From JABMQB01 sp963677475 (GTDB taxonomy: Bacteria; Bacteroidota; Bacteroidia; Bacteroidales; Prolixibacteraceae), in the NCBI GenBank assembly GCA_963677475.2, contig CAXXQD010000006.1, forward strand, positions 87,046 to 151,045: a DNA stretch of 64,000 bases. The letters are read 5' to 3'. The notes beneath the pieces were generated by a model that saw only the letters and a list, made by a program, of their open reading frames with translations, was not told the DNA's origin and did not search any database. Within the stretch, counting starts at the first letter, position 1. The number at the start of each line of letters is the position of its first letter. The position numbers and the translations under genes were made by a program. Below, one piece after another: positions 63,493 through 64,000 of this stretch.

Positions 63493-64000
63493 ATGTTTTA
63501 TTGTCTAAAGAAAAATTCAATTGTTTATTTCATAGTTCTGTGTATTTGTGGGGCAAATCATATCACCTTTGCGCAAGTACATTCCAATAAAGAAATAAAT
63601 TCAAAAAATGAGGTGAACAATGTTTTAAATGAAAGTTCTAAAAAGAATCATCTGAAACATTATTTTGATTGGTGGGAAAATGACTTTAGTAAGAAACCAA
63701 ATTCGTGGTTTGCCACACAGGAAGCTATTCAAATTGCAAAGAACATTTTATCATGGCAGGATAATGGTACCGGATGGCCATTAATGAATACTATACGAGA
63801 ACCTTTCACTGGCGATCAAACAAAAGTTGGACCCTGGGGGAAGAAGGCGTCATTGAACCATTCAACAATTAATGAAATCCGGTTTTTGCTACGTACTTTT
63901 CATACAACTAAGAATAAAGAGTATCTAACTGCTCTAATTGGTGGGTTGAATTATATTCTTGACGCACAGCATAAAACCGGAGGATGGCCTCATTCTTATC
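63493..64000 (+). CDS. PL10 pectate lyase, N-terminal part (cut by window end)
   Basis: The frame is open from the ATG at 63493 to the window end without a stop (169 codons). The start gives a signal peptide (SIVYFIVLCICGANHITFAQ); an in-frame ATG at 63421 would add 24 residues ahead of it and is less likely. The visible part matches the PL10 (pectic acid lyase) alpha/alpha-toroid family: AKNILSWQDNGTGWPL, then NHSTINEIRFLLRTFH, then ILDAQHKTGGWPHSY. It would cut polygalacturonate and adds a third lyase family to the locus. A normal family member has at least 300 residues more. Confidence 0.85.
   Translation, partial: MFYCLKKNSIVYFIVLCICGANHITFAQVHSNKEINSKNEVNNVLNESSKKNHLKHYFDWWENDFSKKPNSWFATQEAIQIAKNILSWQDNGTGWPLMNTIREPFTGDQTKVGPWGKKASLNHSTINEIRFLLRTFHTTKNKEYLTALIGGLNYILDAQHKTGGWPHSY

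Noticed and set aside
1..64000. Mobile elements, CRISPR arrays, tRNA or rRNA genes
   Set aside because: I looked for transposase or integrase motifs, regular short repeats and tRNA cloverleaf signatures on both strands and saw none.

Overview
The window is AT-rich and belongs to a Bacteroidota genome. The evidence is three SusC/SusD outer-membrane pairs, FecI/FecR-type sigma and anti-sigma genes, six proteins with C-terminal type IX secretion (T9SS) sorting tails, many Bacteroidota-style lipoproteins, and a perfect TAnnTTTG -7 promoter element. The mix (T9SS, STN-domain SusC, many secreted esterases, one sulfatase) fits a free-living Marinilabiliales/Prolixibacteraceae-like lineage, but that placement is inference. 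No rRNA, tRNA, CRISPR array or insertion sequence was seen.

Almost the whole window is a large pectin utilization region. From left to right: (1) 1-11.7 kb, the end of a FecR anti-sigma gene, two tandem SusC/SusD pairs and a DUF1735-type surface lipoprotein. (2) 11.9-21.2 kb, five T9SS-exported proteins: a ThuA-like/beta-sandwich protein, an SGNH esterase with a carbohydrate-binding domain, a heparin-lyase-fold protein, and two tandem PL1 pectate lyases, the second carrying two copies of an extra domain. (3) 21.2-39.4 kb, a tightly packed run of esterases, a beta-propeller glycosidase-like lipoprotein, a DoxX protein with a Tat-exported Gfo/Idh/MocA oxidoreductase, a GH105 unsaturated uronyl hydrolase, a serine hydrolase, a PmoA-like lipoprotein, a GH29 fucosidase, an exported glutamate-racemase homologue, a double alpha/beta hydrolase and a T9SS PL9 lyase. 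(4) 39.5-44.9 kb, a cytoplasmic module of MFS transporter, M20 amidohydrolase, NAD-binding epimerase-like protein, DHDPS/NAL-family aldolase and GNAT protein. (5) 44.9-49.7 kb, GH2 beta-glucuronidase-like, GH3 and SGNH genes, closed by a strong terminator. (6) A sulfatase on the minus strand. (7) 51.7-60.2 kb, a second regulated unit: ECF sigma factor, FecR, STN-SusC, SusD and a GH28 polygalacturonase. (8) 60.4-63.2 kb, a Tat-exported enolase-superfamily enzyme and an SLC13-type transporter. (9) The 5' part of a PL10 pectate lyase, cut by the window end.

Working model (inference): surface T9SS lyases (PL1, PL9) and esterases open and cut homogalacturonan. SusCD pairs import the oligomers. Periplasmic GH28, GH105, GH2, GH3, GH29 and esterases trim them, and the MFS and SLC13 carriers bring in the resulting acids or sugars. 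Regulation seems to run through two FecI/FecR systems acting on STN-containing SusC transducers. Both STN-SusC genes are preceded by a similar hairpin leader with a CGSTMA hexaloop.

The parts that ordinary pectin degradation does not explain are the exported glutamate racemase, the five-gene transport/amidohydrolase/aldolase module, the repeated ThuA-like domains on T9SS proteins, the Tat-exported oxidoreductase and enolase enzymes, and the shared leader hairpins.
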